Shown: positions 17,986-27,478 of the stretch, piece after piece
Position numbering within the stretch: the first letter of the stretch is position 1
Layout of the letters: every line of letters starts with the position of its first letter
Assembly: GCA_021828865.1 (NCBI GenBank)
Contig: JAJZCW010000001.1
Location: 81,851 to 145,850, forward strand
Length of the DNA: 64,000 bases
From: Bacillota bacterium
Lineage (GTDB): Bacteria > Bacillota > Bacilli > Alicyclobacillales > SLC66
Direction: 5' to 3'
Translations under genes and position numbers: made by a program
Notes under the pieces: generated by a model
Database searches by the model: none
What the model was told of the DNA's origin: nothing
The model's input: only the letters and a program-made list of their open reading frames with translations

Positions 17986-19002
17986 CTATATTTGGTCTGC
18001 TTCAAAAACGACAGCATGGGCGATGCATGGCACGGTTTCATTTTGTTGGGCGGATATAGATGATAACAACGCCCCTGTCGCGACTACCAATATTCGTTTC
18101 CAAATGCCAGTTGTTAGCTTGTTTAGCAGATGGGAAAATGTCACTACCGCGCAGCATGCCGCACCACTTCCCCCACTGAACACCTCTTGTTGGGTGCTCG
18201 GATCGTAGATCAGGATGCCGCAATCCGTAAACCTATCTTCTAGATTCCACCCTTTTTGCAACAGTAATTCACTTGCCAAGGGATGACCAACACGTGCTAA
18301 ATCCCCTGTGGCAATCGCATCATAATCTGTCGGTTGCCTATCCGTATCGCGAAAATGCTGATCGATCGTCTGTGCGGCAGCAGGCGCCATGGCGGCTCCC
18401 ATTTCCCAGGGACTCTGCACGCCCAAGTCGGTGACCGTTCCAATCGTGGCGTGAGTTATCTTAATCCCTCTTGGTGCTCGGCCAATAATGATGGCTCCTG
18501 CTCCCGTGACGGTCGAATGAGCGGTTGGTGGTTTTTGCGCACCGTATTCTGTGGGAAAACGAAACATTCGCTCTGCGGTGCTGTTATGACTACTGACCGC
18601 CGCCAGTGCATAATCTGCCTGGTCTGCATCCACCATCAGTGCGGATAACGCTACCGCTTCCATACTGGTGGCACAAGCGCTAAAAACGCCAAGGTAGGGG
18701 CGCCCTGCTTTTCGAGCCGCAAAATTAGCGCTGATATTCTGACAGAGCAAATCCCCAGCCACCATAATATCCATATTGTTCATGCCAAGACCCGCTTTTT
18801 CAATTGCTTTATCCTCAGCCATTTCCATCAATTTACGCTCTGCTTTTTCCCAAGTTTTCTGTCCTACATAAGGATCGGTGACCACTAAATCAAAATCAAT
18901 TCCTAGTGGGCCATTCCCTTCTTTTTCTCCTACAGCAGAGCCTGTCGATATCACTCGTGGTGCAGATGCAAACTCCCATGTCTGTTTACCAATTTTCATC
19001 AC
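17986..19002 (-). CDS. spoVAD: Stage V sporulation protein AD
   Basis: This 338-residue thiolase-fold protein binds dipicolinic acid for uptake into the forespore. Typical segments are NGPLGIDFDLVVTDPYVGQKTWEKAE, FSACATSMEAVAL, SSHNSTAERMFRFPTEYG and SGGSGAACCAVVTFSHLL. The start is GTG or the adjacent ATG behind GAGGAGA. It lies between spoVAC and spoVAE as in all spoVA operons. Confidence 0.96.
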   Translation of the reverse strand: MMKIGKQTWEFASAPRVISTGSAVGEKEGNGPLGIDFDLVVTDPYVGQKTWEKAERKLMEMAEDKAIEKAGLGMNNMDIMVAGDLLCQNISANFAARKAGRPYLGVFSACATSMEAVALSALMVDADQADYALAAVSSHNSTAERMFRFPTEYGAQKPPTAHSTVTGAGAIIIGRAPRGIKITHATIGTVTDLGVQSPWEMGAAMAPAAAQTIDQHFRDTDRQPTDYDAIATGDLARVGHPLASELLLQKGWNLEDRFTDCGILIYDPSTQQEVFSGGSGAACCAVVTFSHLLNKLTTGIWKRILVVATGALLSSISAQQNETVPCIAHAVVFEADQI

Positions 19003-19028
19003 GGCATCTCCTCTCTTGCGACAATTTC

Positions 19029-19490
19029 CTAAAAAGTGATAAACACATAGCGTACAAGGCCAACAAAAAAGGCCGCCACCACCCCATACACAATGACAGG
19101 GCCGGCCACCTTAAACATGTTGGTTCCGATTCCGACGATATATCCTTCTGTTTTATGTTCCATAGCGGCAGCTGCGATGGAATTGGCAAATCCGGTCACA
19201 GGGACTGCTGAACCTGCTCCTGCATACCTAGCGAATACGTCATACACACCGATTCCTGTAAATAATGCGGATAGAAAAATGAGGATAGCCACGGTGGGAT
19301 TTCCAGCCATCTGTTCACTCACATGGTAAAAGTGCACGAATGTCTCCTGTATCCCCTGGCCGATCAGGCAGATGATTCCACCTGTAAAAAAAGCGCGGAT
19401 TGAGTTTCTGAACCAATGCTTCGTTGGCTGACGTTTTTTTAGAAACTCTTGATACTGTTTTTGTTCTTCGCCCATACTAACGCTCAACAC
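19029..19490 (-). CDS. spoVAC: Stage V sporulation protein AC
   Basis: This 153-residue membrane protein has about four helices and is homologous to SpoVAE. It shows KHWFRNSIRAFFTGGIICLIGQGIQE, GIGVYDVFARYAGAGSAVPVTGFANSIAAAAMEH and GTNMFKVAGPVIVYGVVAAF. SpoVAC is the mechanosensitive part of the dipicolinic acid channel in Bacillus. The GTG start lies six bases after GGAGG. spoVAA and spoVAB, which precede it in B. subtilis, are absent. Confidence 0.96.
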   Translation of the reverse strand: MLSVSMGEEQKQYQEFLKKRQPTKHWFRNSIRAFFTGGIICLIGQGIQETFVHFYHVSEQMAGNPTVAILIFLSALFTGIGVYDVFARYAGAGSAVPVTGFANSIAAAAMEHKTEGYIVGIGTNMFKVAGPVIVYGVVAAFFVGLVRYVFITF

Positions 19491-19510
19491 ACTCCACCTC
19501 CATCTCCGGT

Positions 19511-19540
19511 TAAGTTGCCCGAAGGTTTTGGGGAGTATGA
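19511..19540 (-). promoter_or_regulatory. Possible sigma-F/sigma-G promoter of spoVA
   Basis: On the minus strand TCATA (19540-19536) is followed after 15 bases by GGGCAACTTA (19520-19511). This resembles the forespore consensus GYATA-N15/16-GGNNANANTR with one mismatch in each half. It would start transcription just before the spoVAC ribosome site, leaving a very short leader, so it is only a candidate. Confidence 0.35.
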
Positions 19541-19550
19541 GAGAAAATTG

Positions 19551-20300
19551 TCATTCCATCAACTCACGAATTTTCAGCAAAATACGCTTTTCTAAACGGG
19601 ACACTTGCACCTGTGAAATGTGAAGCATTTCCGCTACCTCTGATTGGGTTTTATCTTTAAAAAAACGCATGTAAATAATGAGTCGTTCCCGCTCCGGTAG
19701 ATGGGACAGTGCATCGTGCAGCGTTAAACGGTCAAACCAAGATTCTTCCCCCGCATCCGCGATCTGATCCACCAGGTAAATAGGGTCCCCATCGTTTTCA
19801 AAAACGGTTTCATGGATGGAAGCAGGCAATCGCATTGCTTCTTGGGCAAAAATCACTTCAGCCGGTTCCATTCCGAGCGCCTCGGCGATTTCATTTAATT
19901 GAGGCTGTCTGCCAAGAGATTTAGCCAATTCATCCCGTTTGTTGCGGATGTGTCTAGCTGTTTCTTTCAATGACCTACTTACTTTCAGTGTGTGGTCATC
20001 CCTCAAGAATCGTTGAATTTCTCCGATTATCATGGGAACAGCGTACGTGGAAAACTTGACGTCATAACTCAAATCAAACTTGTCAATGGCTTTCATCAGT
20101 CCAATACAGCCAATCTGGAACAAATCTTCGGGATCGTATCCCCTGCCAAGAAATCGCTGAACAACAGCCCAAACCAATCGTTGGTTGTGAACCACCAGTT
20201 CATCTCTAGCCATAAGTTCACCTTGTTGGCTCATCAGGATCAGTTCCCGGATCCTATCGTCAGGTAATTTTAAGTCCTCTCGCAGTGCGCCTTGTTCCAT
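19551..20300 (-). CDS. sigF: RNA polymerase sigma-F factor
   Basis: This 249-residue sigma-70-family factor drives early forespore genes. Region 2 contains DPEDLFQIGCIGLMKAIDKFDLSYDVKFSTYAVPMIIGEI, region 3 follows, and region 4 ends with the HTH SEVAEMLHISQVQVSRLEKRIL. It lies directly after spoIIAB, whose product holds it inactive until SpoIIAA is dephosphorylated. Confidence 0.97.
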   Translation of the reverse strand: MEQGALREDLKLPDDRIRELILMSQQGELMARDELVVHNQRLVWAVVQRFLGRGYDPEDLFQIGCIGLMKAIDKFDLSYDVKFSTYAVPMIIGEIQRFLRDDHTLKVSRSLKETARHIRNKRDELAKSLGRQPQLNEIAEALGMEPAEVIFAQEAMRLPASIHETVFENDGDPIYLVDQIADAGEESWFDRLTLHDALSHLPERERLIIYMRFFKDKTQSEVAEMLHISQVQVSRLEKRILLKIRELME

Positions 20301-20303
20301 CGG

Positions 20304-20753
20304 TTACACCTCAGAATATATTGCGCGTTTTGACGTCTTAAAGTGTTTTACTAATCGTATGGTCGTCCCATTCCCCTCTTCTGACACTACATCAAACTGA
20401 TCCACAAAACTCTCCATAATGGTAAATCCCATCCCAGATCGTTCCAAATCTGGGCGACTGGTGAAAAGTGGTTGTCTTGCAAGTGCCACATCCCCAATAC
20501 CATTCCCATGATCTGTAATGACAAGCTCCATTCTATCACCTGTAATTTTACAATTCAAGTATATATATCCAATTTTTTCTGGATAGCCGTGAATGATTGA
20601 ATTAGTCACTGCCTCAGATACCACTGTTTTGACTTCATTAATTTCTTCCAGAGTAGGGTCGAGTTGTGCCACAAAAGAAGCCACTGCCACTCGTGCGAAT
20701 GATTCATTTTCAGAAAGACTCAAAAAGCTAAGGTTCATCTCATTTTTGTGCAT
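20304..20753 (-). CDS. spoIIAB: Anti-sigma-F factor / serine kinase SpoIIAB
   Basis: This 149-residue GHKL kinase binds and inhibits sigma-F and phosphorylates SpoIIAA. It contains the N-box [13 protein letters not shown], the G1 box DHGNGIGD and the G2 region [12 protein letters not shown]. The start overlaps the spoIIAA stop (TAATG), and sigF follows three bases after the stop. Confidence 0.97.
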   Translation of the reverse strand: MHKNEMNLSFLSLSENESFARVAVASFVAQLDPTLEEINEVKTVVSEAVTNSIIHGYPEKIGYIYLNCKITGDRMELVITDHGNGIGDVALARQPLFTSRPDLERSGMGFTIMESFVDQFDVVSEEGNGTTIRLVKHFKTSKRAIYSEV

Positions 20754-21109
20754 TAGTGTAAACCTCCTTTCATTTCGCGCAATGCTTCACTGCTTGTACG
20801 ATAGAAATGCATAATTTTATGCAGTCCGGAAATCTGGATTACTTTTTCAATTGAGCGCGGAGTATTCACAATGACCATTTCTCCACCAAGTGATTTGATT
20901 TTTCGGTATCGCCCCAAAATGACTCCCAGACCAGAGCTGTCCATAAATGTGAGTCCCCCTAAATCAAGAATGAGGCTGGTACTCGGGTGGATATCCAATT
21001 CAAGATCCAGCTTGCCGCGCACTACTTCAGCGCTATGATGGTCCAGTTCACCCGTCAATGAGGCAATCAGAAATGCTGCTTCCCGTCTCGTGGCCAGTTC
21101 GAGATTCAT
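20753..21109 (-). CDS. spoIIAA: Anti-anti-sigma-F factor SpoIIAA
   Basis: This 118-residue STAS-domain protein carries the phosphorylated serine in [13 protein letters not shown]. Unphosphorylated SpoIIAA releases sigma-F from SpoIIAB in the forespore. I chose the ATG at 21109, five bases after AGGTGA; GTG and ATG codons just upstream would place the ribosome site inside the gene. Unlike in Bacillus, dacF does not abut it, because a plus-strand regulator gene lies between. Confidence 0.95.
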   Translation of the reverse strand: MNLELATRREAAFLIASLTGELDHHSAEVVRGKLDLELDIHPSTSLILDLGGLTFMDSSGLGVILGRYRKIKSLGGEMVIVNTPRSIEKVIQISGLHKIMHFYRTSSEALREMKGGLH

Positions 21110-21146
21110 ACTCATCACCTACCAAACGTTTCGTTCTTGAGACTGA

Positions 21147-21212
21147 TTTCGCTTTGACAACTTGTTTTCCTTCTCCTCGACAAAAGTAGTGGGGAATCGC
21201 TTAAATGCGACA
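21147..21212 (-). promoter_or_regulatory. Sigma-H promoter with Spo0A boxes for spoIIA
   Basis: On the minus strand GAAGGAAAA (21173-21165) is a perfect match to the sigma-H -35 consensus RNAGGAWWW. After 11 bases comes AGCGAAA (21153-21147), 6 of 7 to RNNGAAT. Spo0A-box-like TGTC elements lie at 21153-21160 (TTGTCAAA, perfect TTGTCRAA), 21176-21185 (TTTTGTCGAG) and 21206-21212 (TGTCGCA). This matches the control of spoIIA known from Bacillus. The elements occupy the intergenic space shared with the divergent regulator. Confidence 0.6.
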
Positions 21213-21275
21213 CAAAAATACTCCTTAAATTTTTTTAATGAATATGTTATATTGGAAATTGAAAGGGGATTGAAA

Positions 21276-22589
21276 ATGAAAGATAAAAAGCCATTAACAT
21301 TAGGGGCAAAAATTAAAACTTTACGATTATCCAAAGGATTAACTCAGGGAGAACTCACAAGAGGAGAAATCACCGCAGGACTTATCAGTCAAATTGAATC
21401 GGACCGCGTGGCGCCCTCCCTTCGCGTCATTACCCTTTTGGCGGAACAACTTGGTGTTACCCCTGATGAACTGATGAATGAAGTAGAAACCAGGAATTTA
21501 CAAATGCAAACCTTGAAAGATGCAAGAGACATGCTTGCCGATCTTAATGGCGAGGATGCACTTCCCTTGCTGTTGCAGCTACAGGAGTCGAGTGTTTCTT
21601 ACATCCCTTCGATTGAACTTAAGCTTGACATTGCCTATGCTAAGGAACTCGTGGGGGATGTCGAAACCGCGATCAATTTATATGCCGATGTCGAACAGTA
21701 TGCGTTTACCCATGAAGATCACTGGCTTGGATCACAGTGTATGAACCGTCAGGGTGAGTTGTATTTTCGGCTGAGCAGAGTGTCGTTAGCCCTACATTGT
21801 TTTAAAAAGGCACTCAGTTTTTTAAATGAACTATCAACCCCGCCTGTCCAACACATTTGCAACACGCGAAAGAATATCAGCGTTTGCTCCTATCGGCTTG
21901 GCAATACTGAACAGGCGCTTGAACATGCGGAACTAGCATATCATGACTTGCAGGGCACTTCTTTCATGAGCGAAATGGCAGAGCTATGCCATATACTTAG
22001 CGTCTTGTATGTGAGTCAGGGAGGCTCAGACAAAGCGCAACAATTTGCGCTTGATGCGGTTAGTATTTATCGCTCACTAGGAATGGAACCCCAGTTGACA
22101 GACGCCAAAATGAATTATGCCATTGTCTTGAAAGAATCGGGAGATCTGACCAATGCTCTGTCTGTTCTTCCCAGCGTGATCACTGAGTATTACAACCAGG
22201 GACGCAATCTGGAATTGGCCAGCGCATGGGCAGAACGTGCTTCGTGCGAAATTTCTTTAAAACAATATGATGATGCAGAAAGAAGCCTAGAGAGAGGTTT
22301 TGCGCTGGCTGAACCTGATAGTCTGGAATATGCGGAAGCACTTCGCATACGCGGTTTACTTGAGGCCGAACGAAATCAGACAGAAAAGGCGATTGAAAGC
22401 CTCGAAACTTCTCTATCGCTACTGTTGAAACTGCATAAGTACATGACAAGTGAACAGGTGCTTCGCACATTGAAAAATCTGTACACGAAACTAGGCGATC
22501 AGATCCATTCTTTTGAAAGCCATGAACGAATCTGTACGCTTGTGGCGCGAATCAGGCATCAAAAGATGACCACATTTATTACTCCTTGA
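21276..22589 (+). CDS. HTH-TPR transcriptional regulator, RNPP-like architecture
   Basis: This 437-residue protein has an N-terminal XRE-type helix-turn-helix (about 10-65: LGAKIKTLRLSKGLTQGELTRGEITAGLISQIESDRVAPSLRVITLLAEQLGV). About nine predicted tetratricopeptide repeats follow (about 85-430). This is the layout of the NprR/PlcR-type peptide-responsive regulators, some of which also bind sporulation response regulators. The ATG has AAAGGGG ten bases upstream. It is transcribed divergently from spoIIAA and its last 11 bases overlap, tail to tail, the end of dacF. No small secreted-peptide gene follows. Peptide sensing and control of spoIIA are inference; the domain layout is clear. Confidence 0.85.
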   Translation: MKDKKPLTLGAKIKTLRLSKGLTQGELTRGEITAGLISQIESDRVAPSLRVITLLAEQLGVTPDELMNEVETRNLQMQTLKDARDMLADLNGEDALPLLLQLQESSVSYIPSIELKLDIAYAKELVGDVETAINLYADVEQYAFTHEDHWLGSQCMNRQGELYFRLSRVSLALHCFKKALSFLNELSTPPVQHICNTRKNISVCSYRLGNTEQALEHAELAYHDLQGTSFMSEMAELCHILSVLYVSQGGSDKAQQFALDAVSIYRSLGMEPQLTDAKMNYAIVLKESGDLTNALSVLPSVITEYYNQGRNLELASAWAERASCEISLKQYDDAERSLERGFALAEPDSLEYAEALRIRGLLEAERNQTEKAIESLETSLSLLLKLHKYMTSEQVLRTLKNLYTKLGDQIHSFESHERICTLVARIRHQKMTTFITP

Positions 22590-23787
22590 CGCCAAATAAA
22601 AACATCTTATGCAGGGATCTGCCAAGCATTTCCCACCAGGTTACCGGTTTGACATCGGCGATGGCTAAAAGAGGAACGCGGGCAGTGGTACGACCTTGTT
22701 GCAAAACAAGGATTTGACCGATAACCTGACCTTTTTTCACCGGAGCCTTTAATGGATAAACTTCCGTCATCACTTGTCCCATCGGATTAGGCTCCCCTTT
22801 TTTGTAAAGTTGGGTTATGGATCGCTTGGCGATTCCAGCCACTGCCTCCGATTCACCTTTTGAAACAGGCGCCATCGTCACCATCTGTCCTTTTTTATAG
22901 ACTGTTTTGGCACTGTACTCGCTAAACGCGTAATTCAACATTTCAACGACTTCCGCATTGCGAATGGCTGAACTCGGTTCGCCCAGCACCACTGCAATTA
23001 ATCGAAGATCCCCGCGCTTTGCGCTTGCAGAAAGGCAAAATTTCGATTCTGAAGTGTACCCCGTTTTGACACCATCCATTCCCTGATAAAAATGCACCAA
23101 TTTGTTGGTATTGACTAACCAGAACGGATGGGATGTATTTTTCCGGAGATGATCACTGTAAGCCCCAGTGTATTTTGTTACCCCGTCATGCACCATCAAT
23201 TCCCTCGAGATCATGGCCACATCATAGGCGGACGAGTAGTGTTGCGGTGCAGGTAATCCGTTGGTATTGACAAAATGGGAGTCACGAAGGCCTAGTTGTT
23301 GAGCTTTTTCATTCATTTTCATGACAAAGTTATTTTCTGAACCTGCAATATACTCGGCAGCAGCTACAGCAGCATCGTTGGCGGAAGCCATGGCAATCCC
23401 TTTTATTAAATCGGAAAGCACCATGATCTCACCTGGTTTTAAATAAATTTGCGACCCTCCCATACTCGCCGCATGGTCAGAAACGCGCACATTGTCTAGC
23501 ATTCTCACCTGCCCTTTTTCAATCGCTTCATAGATGAGCAACATGGTCATGACCTTCGTTACGCTGGCGATAGGAAGGTGAGCATGTTCATTTTTCGCAA
23601 AAAAAACGGTTCCTGTGCCCGCATCCATCAATATGGCCGCTTTGGCATGCGCGGCAAGCGCTGGCCTTAATTCCTCACTTTGGGCGCCGTACACAACAGG
23701 TTGAGACAATAAAAGAATCGCTCCTCCTGCCAACCCCGCAATGAGTAAGCGACTCTTTACGATAATCACGTTGCCTGATGATTTCAT
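22579..23787 (-). CDS. dacF: D-alanyl-D-alanine carboxypeptidase DacF
   Basis: This S11-family penicillin-binding protein of about 402 residues has a signal peptide and the motifs ASVTK (catalytic serine near 75), SAN in MASANDAAVA and VKTGYTSESKFCL, with the C-terminal beta domain and a final amphipathic anchor (WWEMLGRSLHKMFLFG). In Bacillus, DacF acts in the forespore with DacB to set cortex cross-linking. The name rests on its position before spoIIA and on a forespore-type promoter. The second ATG (23787) fits the GGGGG site better. Confidence 0.88.
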   Translation of the reverse strand: MKSSGNVIIVKSRLLIAGLAGGAILLLSQPVVYGAQSEELRPALAAHAKAAILMDAGTGTVFFAKNEHAHLPIASVTKVMTMLLIYEAIEKGQVRMLDNVRVSDHAASMGGSQIYLKPGEIMVLSDLIKGIAMASANDAAVAAAEYIAGSENNFVMKMNEKAQQLGLRDSHFVNTNGLPAPQHYSSAYDVAMISRELMVHDGVTKYTGAYSDHLRKNTSHPFWLVNTNKLVHFYQGMDGVKTGYTSESKFCLSASAKRGDLRLIAVVLGEPSSAIRNAEVVEMLNYAFSEYSAKTVYKKGQMVTMAPVSKGESEAVAGIAKRSITQLYKKGEPNPMGQVMTEVYPLKAPVKKGQVIGQILVLQQGRTTARVPLLAIADVKPVTWWEMLGRSLHKMFLFGVKE

Positions 23788-23818
23788 GATCATTTCCCCC
23801 CATGCTGAATCTCAGGCT

Positions 23819-23849
23819 TAGTTTGCACGAGGGGGGCAATAGGATATAC
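23819..23849 (-). promoter_or_regulatory. Probable sigma-F/sigma-G promoter of dacF
   Basis: On the minus strand GTATA (23849-23845) is followed after 16 bases by GTGCAAACTA (23828-23819). This fits GYATA-N15/16-GGNNANANTR with one mismatch. It lies in the short gap after pdp and about 30 bases before the dacF start, as expected for the sigma-F-dependent dacF of Bacillus. Confidence 0.5.
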
Positions 23850-23856
23850 AAATAAT

Positions 23857-25185
23857 TTATGAAGAGTAAAATTCTGTACCATTCTCCGTCACTCGAGCGT
23901 AAATCAGCGGAGCAGATGTCACTTCTTTCTGAGTAAAAATCAACGCATCGATTAATGACTTTCTCGCCTGCTCTGCTTCTTCTTTAGAGCGGGCGTGAAT
24001 CGTGGCAAACACTTTCTCTTTCTCTACAAAATCACCAATGGAAGCATGAATGACGATTCCCGGTCGAGGATCAATGGTATCCTCTTTTCGGATTCTTCCC
24101 GCCCCCAGCCCCATGACAATTCTGCCTATCGCTAGTGCGTCCATCCCTGCGATGTATCCAGACATTTCTGCAGTGACAGGAACAAGAACCGGTGCTTCGG
24201 GTAACTTCGGTTGGTTGGCCGAAGCATCCCATTCCCCACCCTGATGGGTAATCATGTGCTTCATCATTTCGAGCGCTTGACCGGAACGAAGGGACTCCTC
24301 GACGGTGGCTAGTGCCTGATCCAAAGGCATATGGAAAGCAAGACTGACCATTTCTGATGCCAGTTTCGTGCTAACAGAAAGTAGGTCTTTTGGACCATTT
24401 CCTTTTAACGTATCCACTGCTTCTTTTACCTCAAGCGCATTACCGATTGCATGCCCAAGCGGTTGGTTCATATCTGTTACATATGCCACCACCTGCCGAT
24501 GCAAGTGTTGCCCAATGTCTACCATTGCTTTGGCGAGTCTTACCGCTTCATCCACTGTTTTCATAAAAGCGCCTTGTCCATATTTGACATCAAGCACGAT
24601 ATTTTTTGCGCCAGCGGCGATTTTTTTGCTCATGATCGAGGAAGCAATGAGTGGTAATGCCTCAATCGTGGCAGTCACATCGCGAAGTGCATAGATCAAT
24701 TTGTCAGCTGGAGCCAGATCAGCAGTTTGACCGGCAATCACCAACCCCAATGATTCCAATTGGCTTAAAAACGCCTCTTTGGAAATGGAGGTTTGAAAGC
24801 CAGGAATTGATTCCAATTTATCAATCGTTCCACCGGTATGGCCAAGTCCGCGCCCCGACATTTTTGCCACCTTGACGCCGCAAGAGGCGGCAAGCGGAAT
24901 GGTGATGAGCGATGTTTTGTCCCCTACCCCACCGGTACTGTGCTTGTCCGCTGACTGTTCAAAATGCGCACCAAGATCCAATACTTCTCCGGAAGTCACC
25001 ATTGCATCTGTCAATGCGCCTGTCTCTGCGGGCGTCATCCCTTTTAGGAACACCGCCATCAACCAGGCTGACATCTGATAATCCGGTACTTCTTTTCGGA
25101 CATAGCTGTGGATCCATTCTTTGAGTTCTCCTGCGGTATGTGTGCCGCCGTCTCGTTTTGTTTGGATCAATTCGATTGGATTCAT
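23857..25185 (-). CDS. pdp: Pyrimidine-nucleoside phosphorylase
   Basis: This 442-residue thymidine/pyrimidine phosphorylase cleaves uridine or thymidine with phosphate to the base and (deoxy)ribose 1-phosphate. It shows [32 protein letters not shown] (phosphate loop), [24 protein letters not shown] and [14 protein letters not shown]. The start overlaps the deoB stop (ATGA). With deoB it channels nucleoside sugars into central metabolism, and it takes the place held by pupG in B. subtilis. Confidence 0.95.
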   Translation of the reverse strand: MNPIELIQTKRDGGTHTAGELKEWIHSYVRKEVPDYQMSAWLMAVFLKGMTPAETGALTDAMVTSGEVLDLGAHFEQSADKHSTGGVGDKTSLITIPLAASCGVKVAKMSGRGLGHTGGTIDKLESIPGFQTSISKEAFLSQLESLGLVIAGQTADLAPADKLIYALRDVTATIEALPLIASSIMSKKIAAGAKNIVLDVKYGQGAFMKTVDEAVRLAKAMVDIGQHLHRQVVAYVTDMNQPLGHAIGNALEVKEAVDTLKGNGPKDLLSVSTKLASEMVSLAFHMPLDQALATVEESLRSGQALEMMKHMITHQGGEWDASANQPKLPEAPVLVPVTAEMSGYIAGMDALAIGRIVMGLGAGRIRKEDTIDPRPGIVIHASIGDFVEKEKVFATIHARSKEEAEQARKSLIDALIFTQKEVTSAPLIYARVTENGTEFYSS

Positions 25186-26360
25186 TTCAAGTACTCCTCG
25201 ATCTGTTGATAAAAACTTTTGCCAATTGGCCAATCGACGCCAAGATAAGTGGCCATGGTCGCGCCAAGGTCTGCATAGGTGTCACGTCTTCCCAAAGCAA
25301 TGGCCTCGTGGATTTTTTTGCTATAAACGAGTAAGGGTACCCCCTCACGGCTGTGATCTGTCGAAGGGGTGGTAGGGTCGCACCCGTGGTCTGCTGTAAT
25401 CATGAGTAAATCTTCCTCTTTCATAGCAGAAATGATTTGTGGAAGTCGTTGATCAAACGCTTCAATCGCCCGTGCAAAACCTTCAGGATCATTACGGTGG
25501 CCATAAAGCATGTCAAAATCGACGAGATTGGTGAAAATGAGCGCGGGTCCTTCTGTGCTTTTTATGGCCTCGATGGTCTTAGTGATGCCGTCATCATTGC
25601 CAGTGGTGTGGATACCCTGGGAGACGCCATGACCTCCGTAAATGTCTTCAATTTTACCGATTCCGATCACAGGAATCCCGACACTTGTCAATTTCGTCAA
25701 CAGCGTATCGCCAAAATCCCGCGAATAGTCCCTGCGGTTGGTCGTGCGGACATAGTGACCGCTTGTCCCCACAAAGGGCCTCGCAATCACCCTGCCTACG
25801 CCGTGCGGACCGGTTAACAATCCACGCGCTACCTCGCAGATGTGGTACAACTCTTCAAGAGGTATGACCTCTTCGTGCGCTGCCACTTGAAACACACTAT
25901 CAGCAGAAGTATACACAATTGGATACCCTGTTCGTACATGCTCATCGCCCAGTTCCGCAATGATTTCCGTTCCGCTCGCAGGCTTGTTGCCAAGTGCTTT
26001 TCTGCCAATCGCCTGTTCAAATGGTGTCATTATCTCAGTGGGGAAGCCTTCAGGATAAGTGGGCAGCGGGTCGTAAAGGGTGACTCCCACAAATTCATAG
26101 TGGCCGTTGGTCGTGTCTTTACCGGCAGACTTCGGAATCATGTAACCATACGCGCCATTTACCAATGTGGAGGGAGACACTCCCTCCACTTCAGTCACTC
26201 GTCCTAATCCCAGAGAGGCCAGATGAGGAATGTGCAGACCACCAACCGCTTTTGCGGTATTGCTGACCGTATTGGCTCCACTATCTCCATAATGTGACGC
26301 ATCTGGCGCTTGTCCCACGCCAACAGAATCAAGTACAACTAAAATAATTCGGCGTTGCAT
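25182..26360 (-). CDS. deoB: Phosphopentomutase
   Basis: This 392-residue alkaline-phosphatase-superfamily enzyme interconverts (deoxy)ribose 1- and 5-phosphates. Visible motifs are the metal site [16 protein letters not shown] with the phospho-threonine segment [43 protein letters not shown] and [21 protein letters not shown]. It lies 18 bases after xerD and is coupled to pdp. Confidence 0.97.
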   Translation of the reverse strand: MQRRIILVVLDSVGVGQAPDASHYGDSGANTVSNTAKAVGGLHIPHLASLGLGRVTEVEGVSPSTLVNGAYGYMIPKSAGKDTTNGHYEFVGVTLYDPLPTYPEGFPTEIMTPFEQAIGRKALGNKPASGTEIIAELGDEHVRTGYPIVYTSADSVFQVAAHEEVIPLEELYHICEVARGLLTGPHGVGRVIARPFVGTSGHYVRTTNRRDYSRDFGDTLLTKLTSVGIPVIGIGKIEDIYGGHGVSQGIHTTGNDDGITKTIEAIKSTEGPALIFTNLVDFDMLYGHRNDPEGFARAIEAFDQRLPQIISAMKEEDLLMITADHGCDPTTPSTDHSREGVPLLVYSKKIHEAIALGRRDTYADLGATMATYLGVDWPIGKSFYQQIEEYLK

Positions 26361-26378
26361 GGATCGACCTTCTTTCTA

Positions 26379-27266
26379 TCAAGCACGGGGATGACTATTC
26401 TCGTATGCTTTTTGCAGATGGGTTTTGGTGACGTGCGTGTAAATTTGGGTGGTACCAATGTCGGCGTGCCCCAGCATTTCCTGAACAGACCGTAGGTCTG
26501 CACCGTTTTCTAATAAATGGGTGGCAAAAGAATGGCGTAGCGTATGTGGGGAAAGCGGAGTTAGTATGCCTGCGACTTTTGCGTATTTTTTAATGATTTT
26601 CCAGCACCCTTGTCTGGTCATCCTGTCGCCAGAATGATTGACAAATAGCGCTTCTTCAAAAGAATCCTTAACGAGTATGGACCTGACCGACAACAAATAC
26701 TGTTCCAATGCCTTCATCGCGTAATGACCTACCGGAACGATGCGTTCCTTAGAACCTTTTCCGAAGCACCTTAAAAAAGACGCGTGCAAATTAAGGTCAG
26801 CCACATTCAAGGCCACTAGTTCACTCACGCGAATACCTGTCGCATAAAGCAGTTCCAACATGGCTTTATCCCTGATACCGTAGGGTTTGCCAATATCGGG
26901 GGCAGAGAGCAGCATCTCCACCTCTTGGAACGACAATGCTTTGGGCAAACGCCGATCGGGTTTGGGCGTGTCCACCAATTGCGCAGGATCTGCAGTGATG
27001 ATTCCTTCTTGCTGTAAATAGGCAAAAAATGATCGGATACTGGATAAGTGGCGCGAAACAGTTGCCGTTTTGTGACCTTTTTTCCTATCCTGTTGCAGAT
27101 AGCTCACAAACAACCGATAATCCACCTCTTCTGGGCGAGAGATGGCGTTTATTTCAAGATAATCGAGCCAGTCGCCTAAGTCCCTTTCATAGGCAGAAAG
27201 TGTGTTTTTAGAAAGGCCTCGTTCCACAGCAAGAAAATGTATAAAATCCTCTACATATTGATCCAT
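26379..27266 (-). CDS. xerD: Tyrosine recombinase XerD
   Basis: This 295-residue site-specific recombinase resolves chromosome dimers at dif with its partner. The SAM-like N-terminal domain (about 1-90) precedes the catalytic domain with YATGIRVSEL (first Arg), FGKGSKERIVP (Lys), HTLRHSFATHLLENGADL (His, Arg), LGHADIGTTQIYTHV (His and nucleophile Tyr). The ATG follows GGGAGG. Its place before deoB equals ripX in B. subtilis. Confidence 0.95.
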   Translation of the reverse strand: MDQYVEDFIHFLAVERGLSKNTLSAYERDLGDWLDYLEINAISRPEEVDYRLFVSYLQQDRKKGHKTATVSRHLSSIRSFFAYLQQEGIITADPAQLVDTPKPDRRLPKALSFQEVEMLLSAPDIGKPYGIRDKAMLELLYATGIRVSELVALNVADLNLHASFLRCFGKGSKERIVPVGHYAMKALEQYLLSVRSILVKDSFEEALFVNHSGDRMTRQGCWKIIKKYAKVAGILTPLSPHTLRHSFATHLLENGADLRSVQEMLGHADIGTTQIYTHVTKTHLQKAYENSHPRA

Positions 27267-27281
27267 TGACTCGCCTCCCAC

Positions 27282-27434
27282 CTAGGGACCGGCTAACCAC
27301 CAATCAGCCATTTGCCTGTGCCAGGCTGAAAAGTGGCCTGTTGCGCCAAGCAATACCCACCCATTCACATGATTGAATAATAAAAAGAATGCATAAGCCG
27401 ACAAGAGTATGGTAAGGCTTGCAAACCATTTCAT
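27282..27434 (-). CDS. Small membrane protein, 50 aa, YqzK-like position
   Basis: The ATG at 27434 follows GAGGAGGAG. The 50 residues form one N-terminal membrane helix (about 3-22, FASLTILLSAYAFFLLF) and a tryptophan-rich tail (GWVLLG, SAWHRQMADWWLAGP). It stops 15 bases before xerD, so the two are co-transcribed. In Bacillus the small DUF4227 protein YqzK occupies this spot; I infer a counterpart from size, topology and position, not from clear residue identity. Confidence 0.6.
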   Translation of the reverse strand: MKWFASLTILLSAYAFFLLFNHVNGWVLLGATGHFSAWHRQMADWWLAGP

Positions 27435-27478
27435 TTGCACTCCTCCTCTTGCTACGCTTTATGCATTCTCTGTCAAGG

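Noticed and set aside
22560-22640. Small signalling-peptide gene after the HTH-TPR regulator
   Set aside because: The region is the C-terminal coding end of dacF on the other strand, and no plus-strand small secreted frame follows.
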